A stretch of DNA of 64,000 bases from Paracoccus marinaquae (GCF_018860165.1 NZ_JAHKNG010000009.1:52452-116451), one strand, 5' to 3'; shown: positions 23,701 to 32,605, counted from the first letter of the stretch. Program-made: numbers and translations. Notes: a model not told the origin generated them from the sequence alone.

Positions 23701-24552
23701 ATGGCCCGCCCGTATCGGTCCGTTCTGTACATTCCCGCCGCCAATGCCCGCGCCATGGAAAAGGCGCAGGGGCTGGCCGCGGACGCGATCATCTTCGATC
23801 TGGAGGACGCGGTGGCCCCCGGTGAAAAGGCCGCGGCGCGCGATCAGCTGGCCGCGGCGCTGGCGAGAGATTACGGCGGGCGGGCGCGGATCGTGCGGAT
23901 CAACGGGCTGGCCACGGAATGGGGCGAGGATGACGCCCGCGCCTGTGCCGGGGCAATGGCGGGCGGCGCCGATGCGGTGCTGATTCCCAAGGTCGATTCG
24001 GCCGCCGATCTGGACCGGGTGGCGGCGCTGGTGCCCGATCTTCCGCTCTGGGCGATGATGGAGACGCCCCTGGGCATGCTGAACGCGGGCCAGATCGCCG
24101 CCCATCCCCGGCTTGAGGGGATGGTGATGGGCACCAACGATCTGGCCAAGGAACTGAACAGCCGCTTCCGCCCCGACCGTTTGCCGATGCAGGCCGGGCT
24201 GGGGCTGTGCCTGCTGGCCGCCAAGGCGCATGGCAAGGTGATCGTGGACGGGGTCTTCAACGCCTTCAAGGACGAGGACGGGCTGCGCGCGGAATGCGAA
24301 CAGGGCCGCGACATGGGCTTTGACGGCAAGACCCTGATCCACCCCGCGCAACTGGCGATCGCCAACGAAGCCTTCGCCCCGACCGAGGCCGAGATCGACC
24401 TTGCGCGCCGCCAGATCGCGGCGTTCGAGGCCGCGACGACCGAGGGCAAGGGCGTGGCGGTGGTCGATGGCAAGATTGTCGAGAACCTGCATGTCGAGAC
24501 CGCCCGCAAGACGCTGGACCGCGCGGAGGCCATTGCCGCCATGGCCGGATAA
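23701..24552 (+). CDS. mcl2: (3S)-malyl-CoA thioesterase / CitE-like lyase-family protein
   Basis: 283 residues from ATG 23701 with GGAGG upstream. HpcH/HpaI-CitE fold: RSVLYIPAANARAMEKAQ, DAIIFDLEDAVAPGEKAAAR with metal-binding acidic residues, LIPKVDSAADLD, MMETPLGMLNAG, and GMVMGTNDLAKEL. Length (283) and the start match Mcl2 of Rhodobacter sphaeroides, the (3S)-malyl-CoA thioesterase of the ethylmalonyl-CoA pathway, rather than the longer malyl-CoA lyase Mcl1. The presence of mch four genes on and the same neighbourhood in Rhodobacter support this. A citrate-lyase-beta-like function is the alternative. Confidence 0.85.
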   Translation: MARPYRSVLYIPAANARAMEKAQGLAADAIIFDLEDAVAPGEKAAARDQLAAALARDYGGRARIVRINGLATEWGEDDARACAGAMAGGADAVLIPKVDSAADLDRVAALVPDLPLWAMMETPLGMLNAGQIAAHPRLEGMVMGTNDLAKELNSRFRPDRLPMQAGLGLCLLAAKAHGKVIVDGVFNAFKDEDGLRAECEQGRDMGFDGKTLIHPAQLAIANEAFAPTEAEIDLARRQIAAFEAATTEGKGVAVVDGKIVENLHVETARKTLDRAEAIAAMAG

Positions 24553-24594
24553 GGGCAAAGTGAAGGGGATTCACATCAAGCGGAGGAAAGCCAG

Positions 24595-25143
24595 ATGCTG
24601 ATCCTGATACTGGGTGTGGCCCTGTGGTGGGCGGCGCATCTGTGGAAACGCGCCGCGCCGGGCCTGCGCGCGCAGTTCGGCGACAAGGGCAAGGGCTATG
24701 TCGCCGGGGCCCTGGCGCTGGCCCTGATCCTGATGATCTGGGGCTACAAGACCGCCGACGGCGCGGTCTGGTGGGGGCCATCGGCGGCGATGAAGGGCAT
24801 CAACAATATCCTGGTGCTGATCGCCTTCTACCTGTTCGCCGCCGCCGGCATGAAGACCGGCATCACCCGCCGCATGCGCCATCCGCAACTGACCGGATTC
24901 GCGCTCTGGGCCTTTGCGCATCTTCTGCCCAACGGCGATCTGCCCAGCCTGATCCTGTTCGGCGGGCTGCTGGCCTGGTCGCTGGTCGAGATGGCGGCGA
25001 TCAACCGCGCCCAGCCCGACTGGACCCCGCCGCCGCCGGTTCCGGCGCGGAAAGAGGCGATGGCCGCGGTCGGCGCGCTGCTGGTCTTTGGCGTCGTGGC
25101 GCTGATCCACGGCTGGCTGGGCTACAACCCGTTCGGAGCATGA
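24595..25143 (+). CDS. NnrU-family membrane protein
   Basis: 182 residues with about five transmembrane segments. VALWWAAHLWKR at the N-terminus, GINNILVLIAFYLFAAAG, and RRMRHPQLTGFALWAFAHLLPNGDL are the NnrU signature; NnrU was found near nitric-oxide-related genes in Rhodobacter and Paracoccus but its activity is undefined. It starts after AGGAAAG, 42 bases past mcl2, and ends one base before the DUF1737 gene, so the genes share a transcript. Confidence 0.85.
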   Translation: MLILILGVALWWAAHLWKRAAPGLRAQFGDKGKGYVAGALALALILMIWGYKTADGAVWWGPSAAMKGINNILVLIAFYLFAAAGMKTGITRRMRHPQLTGFALWAFAHLLPNGDLPSLILFGGLLAWSLVEMAAINRAQPDWTPPPPVPARKEAMAAVGALLVFGVVALIHGWLGYNPFGA

Positions 25144-25144
25144 C

Positions 25145-25351
25145 ATGACGACGATCTATCGCTGCATCACAGAGGACGACACCGTGCGCTTCTGCCACCG
25201 CGTCAGCGAGGCGCTGTCCAAGGGCTGGGCGCTGCATGGCAGCCCGGCGATGGCGCATGACCCGGTCACGGGCGTGATGCGGCTGGCACAGGCGGTCACG
25301 AAAGAGATCGAGGCCGACTATCACCCTGACATGAAACTGGGACAGCAATGA
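25145..25351 (+). CDS. DUF1737 small protein
   Basis: 68 residues, MTTIYRCITEDDTVRFCHRVSEALSKGW, with the family core ALSKGWALHGSPAMAHDP. DUF1737 proteins are short and of unknown role, commonly next to mch-like genes in Rhodobacterales. It overlaps mch by 4 bases (ATGA), so the two are translationally coupled. Confidence 0.85.
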   Translation: MTTIYRCITEDDTVRFCHRVSEALSKGWALHGSPAMAHDPVTGVMRLAQAVTKEIEADYHPDMKLGQQ

Positions 25352-26382
25352 CAAAGACCAATCCGGGCCGTTTCTTCGAGGATTACCGCGTCGGGCAGGT
25401 GATCCGCCATGCCGTGCCGCGCACCGTGGCCGAGGGGGAACGGGCGCTGTATCACGCCCTCTATCCCGCGCGCCACGCGCTCTATTCCAGCGACGAGTTC
25501 GCGGCCTCCTGCGGGCTGGAAAGCAGCCCGATGGACGACCTGATCGCCTTTCACATCGTATTCGGCAAGACGGTGCCGGATGTCAGCCTGAACGCGGTGG
25601 CCAATCTGGGCTATGCCGAGGGGCGCTGGCTGCGCCCGGTCTGGCCCGGCGACACGCTGCGTTCGGAATCCGAGGTGATCGGGCTGAAGCAGAACTCGAA
25701 CGGCAAGTCGGGCGTGGTCTGGGTCCGCACCCGCGGGCTGAACCAGATGGACGAGCCGGTGCTGGACTATGTCCGCTGGGTGATGGTGCGCAAGCGCGAT
25801 GAGGGCGCTCCGGCACCCGAGGCGGTGATTCCCGATCTGGCGGGCGCGGTGCCGGCGGCGGATCTGGTGTTGCCGGAAGACCTGAACTTTTCCGGCTACG
25901 ACTTTGAACTTGCCGGTGAACCGCACCGCTGGGGCGATTACGAGGTGGGCGAGAAGATCGACCATGTCGATGGCGTCACCATCGAGGAGGCCGAGCATAT
26001 GCTGGCCACCCGGCTGTGGCAGAACACCGCCAAGGTGCATTTCGACGCCACCAACCGCGAGGACGGCAAGCGGCTGATCTATGGCGGCCATGTCATCAGC
26101 ATGGCCCGCGCGCTGAGCTTCAACGGGCTGGCCAATGCGCAGATGATCGTGGCGCTGAACGCGGGCGCGCATGCCAATCCCTGTTTCGCCGGCGACACGG
26201 TGCGGGCCTGGTCCGAGGTTCTGGACAAGGCCGAAACGGCGGCGCCGGGCGTCGGCGCGATCCGGCTGCGGCTGGTGGCGACCAAGGGCGACAGCGGTGC
26301 CTTCGCGCTGAAGGGCGCGGACGGGAAATACGCGCCCGAGGTGCTGCTGGATCTGGATTACTGGGCGCTGATGCCGGTCTGA
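25348..26382 (+). CDS. mch: Mesaconyl-CoA hydratase (beta-methylmalyl-CoA dehydratase)
   Basis: 344 residues, the size of Rhodobacter Mch. Two hotdog (MaoC-like) halves: FEDYRVGQVIRHAVPRTV at the N-terminus and, in the second half, EDGKRLIYGGHVISMARAL, with the R-hydratase-like Asp/His pair. Mch interconverts mesaconyl-CoA and beta-methylmalyl-CoA in the ethylmalonyl-CoA pathway used to assimilate acetate and C1 units in organisms without isocitrate lyase. Placement beside mcl2, mdh and sdh matches Rhodobacter sphaeroides. No ethylmalonyl-CoA mutase or carboxylase is in this window. Confidence 0.92.
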   Translation: MTKTNPGRFFEDYRVGQVIRHAVPRTVAEGERALYHALYPARHALYSSDEFAASCGLESSPMDDLIAFHIVFGKTVPDVSLNAVANLGYAEGRWLRPVWPGDTLRSESEVIGLKQNSNGKSGVVWVRTRGLNQMDEPVLDYVRWVMVRKRDEGAPAPEAVIPDLAGAVPAADLVLPEDLNFSGYDFELAGEPHRWGDYEVGEKIDHVDGVTIEEAEHMLATRLWQNTAKVHFDATNREDGKRLIYGGHVISMARALSFNGLANAQMIVALNAGAHANPCFAGDTVRAWSEVLDKAETAAPGVGAIRLRLVATKGDSGAFALKGADGKYAPEVLLDLDYWALMPV

Positions 26383-26523
26383 GCCGGCGTCGTCGGGGCA
26401 GGGTCGCCGGAAGGGGGCGGACGTGCTTGCAGGAGCGTCCGGCGAAGGGCCGTCTGTCTGTCGGCCTTCGTCGCCGCAGGTGGCACATTGCCATAGCCGG
26501 GCTTTCGGAAAGGAACCCGCAGC

Positions 26524-26940
26524 ATGATCGCCTATGTCACCGTCGGAGCCGATGATATCGCCCGCGCAAGACGGTTCTACTCGGCCTTCCTGCCCGCGCT
26601 TGGCTACCGGCTGGACGAGGTTCACGGGGATCTGAGTTACGCGCTGCCCGTGCGACCGGGCCAATCCCCCAATCTGCCGGAATTCTACGTCAAATCCCCC
26701 TTCGATGGGCAACCGGCCTCGGTTGGGAACGGTGCGATGATCGCCTTCGAGGCGCGCAGTCAGCAGCAGGTTCGCGACCTTCACGCCGCCGCGCTTGCCG
26801 CAGGCGGGTTTGACGAGGGCCGGCCGGGCTTTCGAGACGCGTACGGGCCGCATTTTTACGTCGGCTACCTCCGCGACCCCCAAGGCAACAAGATCGCGCT
26901 GTTCTCCAGCGATTCGAACGAGCCCGGGCGCGACGGATAG
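26524..26940 (+). CDS. VOC-family (glyoxalase/bleomycin-resistance fold) protein
   Basis: 138 residues; single VOC module: MIAYVTVGADDIARARRFYSAFLPALGYR, a middle EFYVKSPFDGQPASVGNGAMIAFEA, and the C-terminal FYVGYLRDPQGNKIALFS. The first residue of the metal set, usually a His at the N-terminal HV, is replaced in AYVTVG, so metal binding may be partial. Substrate unknown. It starts after GGAAAGGAACC and lies between mch and the sdh promoter region. Confidence 0.8.
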   Translation: MIAYVTVGADDIARARRFYSAFLPALGYRLDEVHGDLSYALPVRPGQSPNLPEFYVKSPFDGQPASVGNGAMIAFEARSQQQVRDLHAAALAAGGFDEGRPGFRDAYGPHFYVGYLRDPQGNKIALFSSDSNEPGRDG

Positions 26941-27052
26941 CGCGGGTTACACGGACGGCAAGGGCTTTCGCCGCGCTGAAGGGGATCGCCCGGCCTGCGC
27001 CTTCCCGGATCTTCCTGCGGGGTGGCGCTGTCCCGCGGCCTCCCTGCCGGCT

Positions 27053-27081
27053 GTGATCACAGGCGGCGGGTGCGTGATCAC
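27053..27081. promoter_or_regulatory. Double GTGATCAC operator-like site upstream of sdhC
   Basis: GTGATCAC at 27053-27060 and again at 27074-27081, 13-base spacer, 21-bp start-to-start, exactly as upstream of sucC. It lies 156-184 bases before the sdhC start. A plausible -10 box CATAAT sits at 27120-27125, placing the pair roughly 50-80 bases upstream of the inferred transcript start, a position suited to an activator. Confidence 0.6.
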
Positions 27082-27119
27082 GATCAAGAAAAATGCAATG
27101 AAATCGGTTCCGGGGCTGG

Positions 27120-27125
27120 CATAAT
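27120..27125 (+). promoter_or_regulatory. Candidate -10 box of the sdh operon
   Basis: CATAAT matches the TATAAT consensus at five of six positions, 112 bases ahead of sdhC and downstream of the paired palindromes. No good -35 box lies at 16-18 bases, in keeping with an activator-dependent promoter. Confidence 0.35.
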
Positions 27126-27236
27126 CGCGTGACAGTTGGCATCAATGCCGTCAGAAGCACCATCGATCGCCAGCCCGCGCGGCCAGCCTGCAGCCTGCGA
27201 CGGGTCGAGCCAGAACCGACAAAGGAGGGCCGCCTC

Positions 27237-27629
27237 ATGGCCGATGTCAACCGGGGTAACCGGCCGCTTTCCCCCCATCTTCAGGTCTACAAGCTGCCGG
27301 TCGCGGCGGTGACCTCGATCCTGACGCGGATCACCGGCCATGCGCTGGTCGCCGGCATCCTGCTGGTGGTCTGGTGGCTGGTCGGCGCGGTCAGCGGGCC
27401 GGGCGCCTTCGCCGCAGCCGACTGGGTGGTCCGGTCCTGGCTGGGCTTCCTGATCCTGGCGGGGTCGGCCTGGGCGCTGTGGTATCACACGCTGGCCGGG
27501 ATCCGGCACCTGTTCTACGACGCCCTGATCGGGCTCGAGATCGAGTCGTCGCGGAAATCCTCATGGGCGGTCATCGTCGGCTCGGTCGTGCTGACGCTGT
27601 TCACCCTGATCCTGTTCTTCATCGGCTGA
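27237..27629 (+). CDS. sdhC: Succinate dehydrogenase cytochrome b556 subunit
   Basis: 130 residues from ATG 27237 with AAAGGAGGG upstream. Starts MADVNRGNRPLSPHLQVYKL, the signature RPLSPHL...Y, followed by SILTRITGHALVAGI where the Ser and Arg line the quinone site and the His near RHLFYD is the likely heme ligand side. Three transmembrane helices. First gene of the sdh operon; the open frame upstream to 27129 is not SdhC-like. Confidence 0.95.
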   Translation: MADVNRGNRPLSPHLQVYKLPVAAVTSILTRITGHALVAGILLVVWWLVGAVSGPGAFAAADWVVRSWLGFLILAGSAWALWYHTLAGIRHLFYDALIGLEIESSRKSSWAVIVGSVVLTLFTLILFFIG

Positions 27630-27643
27630 GCGAGGGAAAAGCC

Positions 27644-28030
27644 ATGCGTTACATCACCCCCCGCAAGGCCGCGCAGGGACTGGGCCCGGCCCATAGCGGC
27701 ACCAGCCATCACTGGGCCATGACCGTCAGCTCCTGCGCGCTGATCCTGCTGACACCCGCCTTCCTGCTGGTCATCGGCACCGCCATCGGCCTGCCGCGCG
27801 AGGCGGTCATCGCCTATTTCGGCCGGCCCTATCCGGGCCTCGTGACCGCGCTCTTCGTGATTGTCGGCATGATCCATTTCATCAAGGGCACGCGGATCAT
27901 GATCGACGACTATTTCCAGGATACGGCCCGCAAAGTGGCGATCATCGTCTCGGTCATTTTCGGCTGGGGCGTGATCGCGGCCGCGGTCTTCGCGCTGGCG
28001 AAGATGGCCTTCATCACCGTTGCGATCTGA
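27644..28030 (+). CDS. sdhD: Succinate dehydrogenase hydrophobic membrane anchor
   Basis: 128 residues from ATG 27644 (GAGGGAAA upstream). Three transmembrane helices; [16 protein letters not shown] at the N-terminus and [16 protein letters not shown] are SdhD features, the latter giving the Asp-Tyr pair near the quinone site. Directly between sdhC and sdhA with short gaps. Confidence 0.93.
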   Translation: MRYITPRKAAQGLGPAHSGTSHHWAMTVSSCALILLTPAFLLVIGTAIGLPREAVIAYFGRPYPGLVTALFVIVGMIHFIKGTRIMIDDYFQDTARKVAIIVSVIFGWGVIAAAVFALAKMAFITVAI

Positions 28031-28037
28031 GGACACC

Positions 28038-29840
28038 ATGGCTGCTTACGAAATCCATACGCATGATTACGACGTGGTCGTGGTGGGCGCCGGCGGTGCC
28101 GGGCTGCGGGCGACGCTTGGCATGGCCGAGCAGGGGCTGCGCACCGCCTGCGTGACCAAGGTGTTTCCGACCCGCTCGCATACCGTCGCTGCGCAGGGCG
28201 GGATCGCCGCCTCGCTGTCGAACATGGGGCCCGACAACTGGCAGTGGCACATGTATGACACCGTCAAGGGCTCGGACTGGCTAGGCGATACGGACGCCAT
28301 GGAATACCTGGCGCGCGAGGCGCCGAAGGCGGTCTATGAACTGGAGCATTACGGCGTGCCGTTCAGCCGCACCGAGGAGGGCAAGATCTATCAGCGCCCC
28401 TTCGGCGGCCATACGACCGAATTCGGCGAAGGCCCCCCGGTGCAGCGCACCTGCGCCGCCGCCGACCGCACCGGCCACGCCATCCTGCACACGCTCTACG
28501 GCCAGTCGCTGAAGGAAAACGCCGAGTTCTTCATCGAATATTTCGCGCTGGACCTGATCATCACCGACGGCGCCTGCACCGGCGTCGTGGCATGGAAGCT
28601 GGATGACGGCACCATGCATGTCTTCAACGCCAAGATGGTCGTGCTGGCCACCGGCGGCTACGGCCGCGCCTATTTCAGCGCGACCAGCGCCCATACCTGC
28701 ACCGGCGACGGCGGCGGCATGGTAGCCCGCGCGGGTCTGCCGCTTCAGGACATGGAATTCGTGCAGTTCCACCCGACCGGCATCTATGGCTCGGGCTGCC
28801 TGATCACCGAGGGCGCGCGCGGCGAGGGCGGTTACCTGACCAATTCCGAGGGTGAGCGCTTCATGGAGCGTTACGCGCCGACCTACAAGGATCTGGCCAG
28901 CCGCGACGTGGTCAGCCGCTGCATCACCATCGAGATCCGCGAGGGCCGCGGCGTGGGTGAGCAGAAGGACCACATGTATCTGAACCTGATGCACCTGCCG
29001 CCCGAGGCGCTGGCCGAACGGCTGCCGGGGATCAGCGAATCGGCCAAGATCTTTGCCGGCGTCGATGTCACCAAGCAGCCGATCCCGATCCTGCCGACGG
29101 TGCATTACAACATGGGCGGCATTCCCACCAACTATTGGGGCGAGGTGCTGAACCCGACCGAGGGCGATCCCGACGCGATCTTCCCCGGCCTGATGGCGGT
29201 GGGCGAGGCCGGCTGCGCCAGCGTTCACGGCGCGAATCGCCTGGGCTCGAACTCGCTGATCGACCTGGTGGTGTTCGGCCGCGCAGCGGCGATCCGGGCC
29301 GGGCAGGTGGTGGACCGCGAAAGCCCGGTGCCTGCGACCAATCAGGCGCAGGTGGACAAGGCGCTGGACCGGTTCGACGCGATCCGCAATGCCGATGGCG
29401 GCACCTCGACGGCCGAACTGCGCCTTGAGATGCAGAAGACCATGCAGGCCGATGCGGCCGTCTTCCGCACCGAGAAGTCGCTGGCCGAGGGCGTCGAGAA
29501 GATGACCGCCGTCGCCGCCAAGCTGGACGATCTGAAGGTCACCGATCGTGGGCTGATCTGGAATACCGACCTGATGGAAACGCTGGAACTGACCAACCTG
29601 ATGCCCAACGCGCTGGCCACCATCGTCGGGGCCGAGGCACGCAAGGAAAGCCGCGGCGCCCATGCGCATGAGGACTTCCCCGAGCGGGATGACGCCAACT
29701 GGCGCAAGCATTCGCTTGCCTGGGTCGAGGGGAACAAGGTTAAACTTGCCTATCGCCCGGTCCATCTGGAGCCGCTGACGAAGGCCGAGGATGGCGGGAT
29801 CGACCTGAAGAAGATTGCTCCGAAGAAAAGGGTTTACTGA
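28038..29840 (+). CDS. sdhA: Succinate dehydrogenase flavoprotein subunit
   Basis: 600 residues, full length. FAD-binding [17 protein letters not shown], the covalent-flavin His in [15 protein letters not shown], substrate-binding [15 protein letters not shown] and [20 protein letters not shown], and C-terminal [17 protein letters not shown]. Oxidises succinate to fumarate at the inner face of the membrane. It overlaps the next lipoprotein gene by one base (TGATG). Confidence 0.97.
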   Translation: MAAYEIHTHDYDVVVVGAGGAGLRATLGMAEQGLRTACVTKVFPTRSHTVAAQGGIAASLSNMGPDNWQWHMYDTVKGSDWLGDTDAMEYLAREAPKAVYELEHYGVPFSRTEEGKIYQRPFGGHTTEFGEGPPVQRTCAAADRTGHAILHTLYGQSLKENAEFFIEYFALDLIITDGACTGVVAWKLDDGTMHVFNAKMVVLATGGYGRAYFSATSAHTCTGDGGGMVARAGLPLQDMEFVQFHPTGIYGSGCLITEGARGEGGYLTNSEGERFMERYAPTYKDLASRDVVSRCITIEIREGRGVGEQKDHMYLNLMHLPPEALAERLPGISESAKIFAGVDVTKQPIPILPTVHYNMGGIPTNYWGEVLNPTEGDPDAIFPGLMAVGEAGCASVHGANRLGSNSLIDLVVFGRAAAIRAGQVVDRESPVPATNQAQVDKALDRFDAIRNADGGTSTAELRLEMQKTMQADAAVFRTEKSLAEGVEKMTAVAAKLDDLKVTDRGLIWNTDLMETLELTNLMPNALATIVGAEARKESRGAHAHEDFPERDDANWRKHSLAWVEGNKVKLAYRPVHLEPLTKAEDGGIDLKKIAPKKRVY

Positions 29841-30202
29841 TGCGTTTCAATCTCTTTGCCGCCTGCGGGGCCGCTGCCCTGGTGCTGGCGGGCTGCGTGG
29901 CGCCATTGCCCACCGCCGGGCCGGTGCCGATCACGCCGGCGCCGACCACGCCGACCGTTCTGGATGAGGCCTCGCGTTCGCTGGCGCGTAGCGTCGTCAA
30001 TTCCGAGATGCAGAAGCGCCTGCCGGGCGTGAATGTTGCGCCCTATACCGACTGCGTGATCAACAACGCCACCACGGCCGAACTGATCGACATCGCGCAG
30101 ATGTCGCGTGCCGGGGCGACCGGTGCCGCCGACAGCGTAGCCGCCATCGTCTCGCGTCCGGCAACCACCCAGTGCATCGCCAGCGCGGCGCGTCCGGCCT
30201 GA
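29840..30202 (+). CDS. Small lipoprotein in the sdh operon (hypothetical)
   Basis: 120 residues, signal [19 protein letters not shown] with lipobox Cys19. A Pro/Thr linker is followed by SRSLARSVVNSEMQKRLPGVNVAPYTDCVINNAT, a helical region with two Cys (TDCVIN and TQCIAS). This motif is common to small lipoproteins next to sdhA in Rhodobacterales; function unknown. Its start overlaps the sdhA stop, so translation is coupled. Confidence 0.75.
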   Translation: MRFNLFAACGAAALVLAGCVAPLPTAGPVPITPAPTTPTVLDEASRSLARSVVNSEMQKRLPGVNVAPYTDCVINNATTAELIDIAQMSRAGATGAADSVAAIVSRPATTQCIASAARPA

Positions 30203-30206
30203 ACCG

Positions 30207-30527
30207 ATGCGCGCGCAGGCAGCCCTCCTGACCGTGATCCCGCTGCTGGCCGCGCTTGCGGCCTGCGCGCCGGTCACGGTCGAGCAGGCCGAGGCAAGCT
30301 GCCAGCGCGATGCCGAGCGCAGCGCCTATCCGCGGGGCGAGCTCAGCGTGGGGGTGATGGGCGGCAGCGGAGGGGCATCGGTGCGGACCCGGGGCGAGAT
30401 CGAGCTTGGTGTCTCGACCAACCCGTCCGGGCGCGACCCTTCGGACGAATTCAATCGCTGCGTGCTGCGCCGCTCGGGGGAAATGCCGACGCGGTCGCTG
30501 TATGATCTGCCGGGCTGGCGGGGCTAG
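30207..30527 (+). CDS. Small lipoprotein in the sdh operon (hypothetical)
   Basis: 106 residues, signal MRAQAALLTVIPLLAALAACAP with lipobox. Mature part has two Cys (ASCQRDAERS and NRCVLRRSG) and a glycine/serine stretch GVMGGSGGASVRTRGEIELGVSTN. Family not recognised. Four bases separate it from the preceding gene and three from the next. Confidence 0.72.
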   Translation: MRAQAALLTVIPLLAALAACAPVTVEQAEASCQRDAERSAYPRGELSVGVMGGSGGASVRTRGEIELGVSTNPSGRDPSDEFNRCVLRRSGEMPTRSLYDLPGWRG

Positions 30528-30530
30528 GCG

Positions 30531-31373
30531 ATGGCCGAGGCGGCACAGGCGAAGGCGGGGCGGCGGCTGATCGTGCATCTGGGGGTGCACAAGACCGGCA
30601 GCACCGCCATCCAGCGCCATCTGCATCGCAACGCCGCCGCCCTGGCCCGCCGGCTGATCCTGCGCACGCCGTGGCCAGACCAACCGATGCAGGCCTTGGG
30701 GCGCGCGGCGCAGCAGTTCAGCCTTGCCCCCGGCGGCGATACCAGAAAGGCCTTGCGGATTGCGCTGGAGGACGTGCTGGAGACGCTGCCTGCCAATGAC
30801 CTGCCGGTGATCCTGAGCCATGAGAACCTTGCCGGCGCGCCTCCGGGCAAGGGGCAGGAGATCCGGCTCTATCCGGCCCTGCCGCGGATCGCCGAACTGA
30901 TCCGGCAGACAGCCGGCGGTTTCGAGGTCGATTTCGTCATCTATACCCGCAGCATGGAGACATGGCGCGCCAGCCTCTGGGCCCAGATCGTGCGGAGCGA
31001 GGGTTACGCGGGCGCGCTGGCGGATTTTCTGACCGATACGGCGGATCTGCCCGGCTGGGACGACCTTGGCCACCGCATGGCTGAGGCCGTGGGGCAGGAC
31101 CGGATCCGTTGCTTCCGGCTGGAGGATGAGGCGGAACATGCGCGTCCCGGCCGCCAGCTTCTGCGCCATGCCGGCCTCTCCGATGCCGAGATCGCGGCCC
31201 TGCCGCCGCTGGAAGGGGCGTCGAACGAACGACTGAGCCATGGCGCTACAGAATTTCTACGCCGTCTCAATGGCCTGTCTTTGAATCCTCATGCCCGGCG
31301 AAAGGTCGTCGATCTGGTCGCCAGCAATCAATTTCTGTTCACGGCCGATCAGCCGTCCGCAGGCACTCTCTGA
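30531..31373 (+). CDS. Sulfotransferase-like P-loop protein inside the sdh operon
   Basis: 280 residues. RLIVHLGVHKTGSTAIQRHL at residues 12-31 is the PAPS-binding (5'-PSB) motif of the Rhodobacterales sulfotransferase-like family, and FVIYTRSMETWRASLW supplies a 3'-PB-like RxxxxxxxSxxW pattern. Sulfate acceptor unknown. It sits between the two lipoproteins and sdhB, 12 bases from the latter, so it is transcribed with respiratory complex II genes for no obvious reason. Confidence 0.75.
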   Translation: MAEAAQAKAGRRLIVHLGVHKTGSTAIQRHLHRNAAALARRLILRTPWPDQPMQALGRAAQQFSLAPGGDTRKALRIALEDVLETLPANDLPVILSHENLAGAPPGKGQEIRLYPALPRIAELIRQTAGGFEVDFVIYTRSMETWRASLWAQIVRSEGYAGALADFLTDTADLPGWDDLGHRMAEAVGQDRIRCFRLEDEAEHARPGRQLLRHAGLSDAEIAALPPLEGASNERLSHGATEFLRRLNGLSLNPHARRKVVDLVASNQFLFTADQPSAGTL

Positions 31374-31385
31374 AAGGAGCACCCA

Positions 31386-32165
31386 ATGGTCCAGTTCACT
31401 TTGCCCAAGAACAGCCAGATCACGGTCGGCAAGACCTGGCCCAAGCCCGAGGGCGCGACCAATGTCCGCAAGTTCAAGATCTATCGCTGGGACCCGGATA
31501 CGAGCGAGAACCCGCGGCTGGACACCTATTTCGTCGATCTGGACAAATGCGGGCCGATGGTTCTGGACGCGCTGATCAAGATCAAGAACGAGATCGACCC
31601 GACGCTCAGCTTCCGGCGGTCCTGCCGCGAGGGGATCTGCGGCTCCTGCGCGATGAATATCGGCGGCGGCAACCATCTGGCCTGTATCTGGGGCATCGAC
31701 GAGGTCGAGGGCGACATCGCCATCTATCCGCTGCCGCATATGCCGGTGGTCAAGGATCTGGTGCCGGACCTGACGCATTTCTATGCCCAGCATGCCAGCG
31801 TGAACCCCTACCTCATCACCAAGTCGCCGACGCCGGGCAAGGAATGGAAGCAGTCGATCGAGGATCGCCGCAAGCTGGACGGGCTTTACGAATGCATCCT
31901 CTGCGCCTCCTGCTCGACCGCCTGTCCCAGCTACTGGTGGAACGGCGACCGTTATCTGGGGCCGGCCGCGCTGCTGCATGCCTATCGCTGGATCATCGAC
32001 TCGCGCGACGAGGCGACGGGCGAGCGGCTGGACGATCTGGAGGATCCGTTCAAGCTGTATCGCTGCCACACGATCATGAACTGCACCAATACCTGTCCAA
32101 AGGGGCTGAACCCCGCGAAGGCGATCGCCGCCATCAAGCACATGATGGTGGACCGGATCGTCTGA
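31386..32165 (+). CDS. sdhB: Succinate dehydrogenase iron-sulfur subunit
   Basis: 259 residues, full length. The 2Fe-2S motif is [16 protein letters not shown] with later Cys, the 4Fe-4[17 protein letters not shown], and the 3Fe-4S region [17 protein letters not shown]. It passes electrons from SdhA to the quinone in SdhC/D. Starts after AAAGGAG, 12 bases past the sulfotransferase-like gene. Confidence 0.97.
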   Translation: MVQFTLPKNSQITVGKTWPKPEGATNVRKFKIYRWDPDTSENPRLDTYFVDLDKCGPMVLDALIKIKNEIDPTLSFRRSCREGICGSCAMNIGGGNHLACIWGIDEVEGDIAIYPLPHMPVVKDLVPDLTHFYAQHASVNPYLITKSPTPGKEWKQSIEDRRKLDGLYECILCASCSTACPSYWWNGDRYLGPAALLHAYRWIIDSRDEATGERLDDLEDPFKLYRCHTIMNCTNTCPKGLNPAKAIAAIKHMMVDRIV

Positions 32166-32605
32166 TCCCATCGGCCCGGCTGCGACCGGCGGGACAGGCG
32201 CGTCGGGGCAGGGCGGCCCCGGCGCGCGCTGCGCCGGCCGTGCCGGGGACGGTGCGCGTTAGCGACATCTTGACCACGATGTCGGAATCGTTCGAAAATT
32301 CCGTGCTTTCATGCTAGGTTGACCCGCGTCGACCGGTTATTGGGATGAAACGGCCTGTCCAAAGTGGCAGGTTCAATCGCAATGCATTGCGAATTAGCTG
32401 TTATGTCTGTGTGAAGATTGAATTGGTGCGTGGAAATGACGATCTCGGCAGCATTGGCTGCGACGAATTGCCGTCTGTCTAAAATACCGCGTTTTCAGGA
32501 GGTTCCTGCTGACGCAGATATTGCGACACCGGATAGACTGGCCCGGTCGAATCGGTATTCTGCCGCCATGACGACCTCACGGCATTTTTCGGATCGGACG
32601 GCGCG
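32166..32605. other. Regulatory region before the PKS/NRPS operon
   Basis: A 440-base region with no supportable gene. The first 100 bases are GC-rich; the rest is clearly AT-richer than its surroundings. It contains a 16-bp perfect palindrome (32377-32392) and a weak promoter candidate, TTGACC at 32319-32324 with TGGGAT 16 bases on. Lower GC upstream of a high-GC biosynthetic operon is consistent with a regulated promoter. Confidence 0.5.
32377..32392. promoter_or_regulatory. Perfect 16-bp palindrome upstream of the PKS operon
   Basis: TCGCAATGCATTGCGA reads identically on both strands, 214 bases before the PKS start codon and inside the AT-rich part of the spacer. Size and symmetry suit a dimeric repressor or activator. 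No regulator gene is found in the operon itself. Confidence 0.45.

Noticed and set aside
26383..26523. Hairpin between mch and the VOC gene (GAAGG...CCTTC region near 26440)
   Set aside because: The stem has a bulge and no T-run; too weak to call a terminator.
28281..29765. Long minus-strand open frame opposite sdhA
   Set aside because: sdhA on the plus strand is intact; the antisense product is His/Arg/Gly-rich without motifs.
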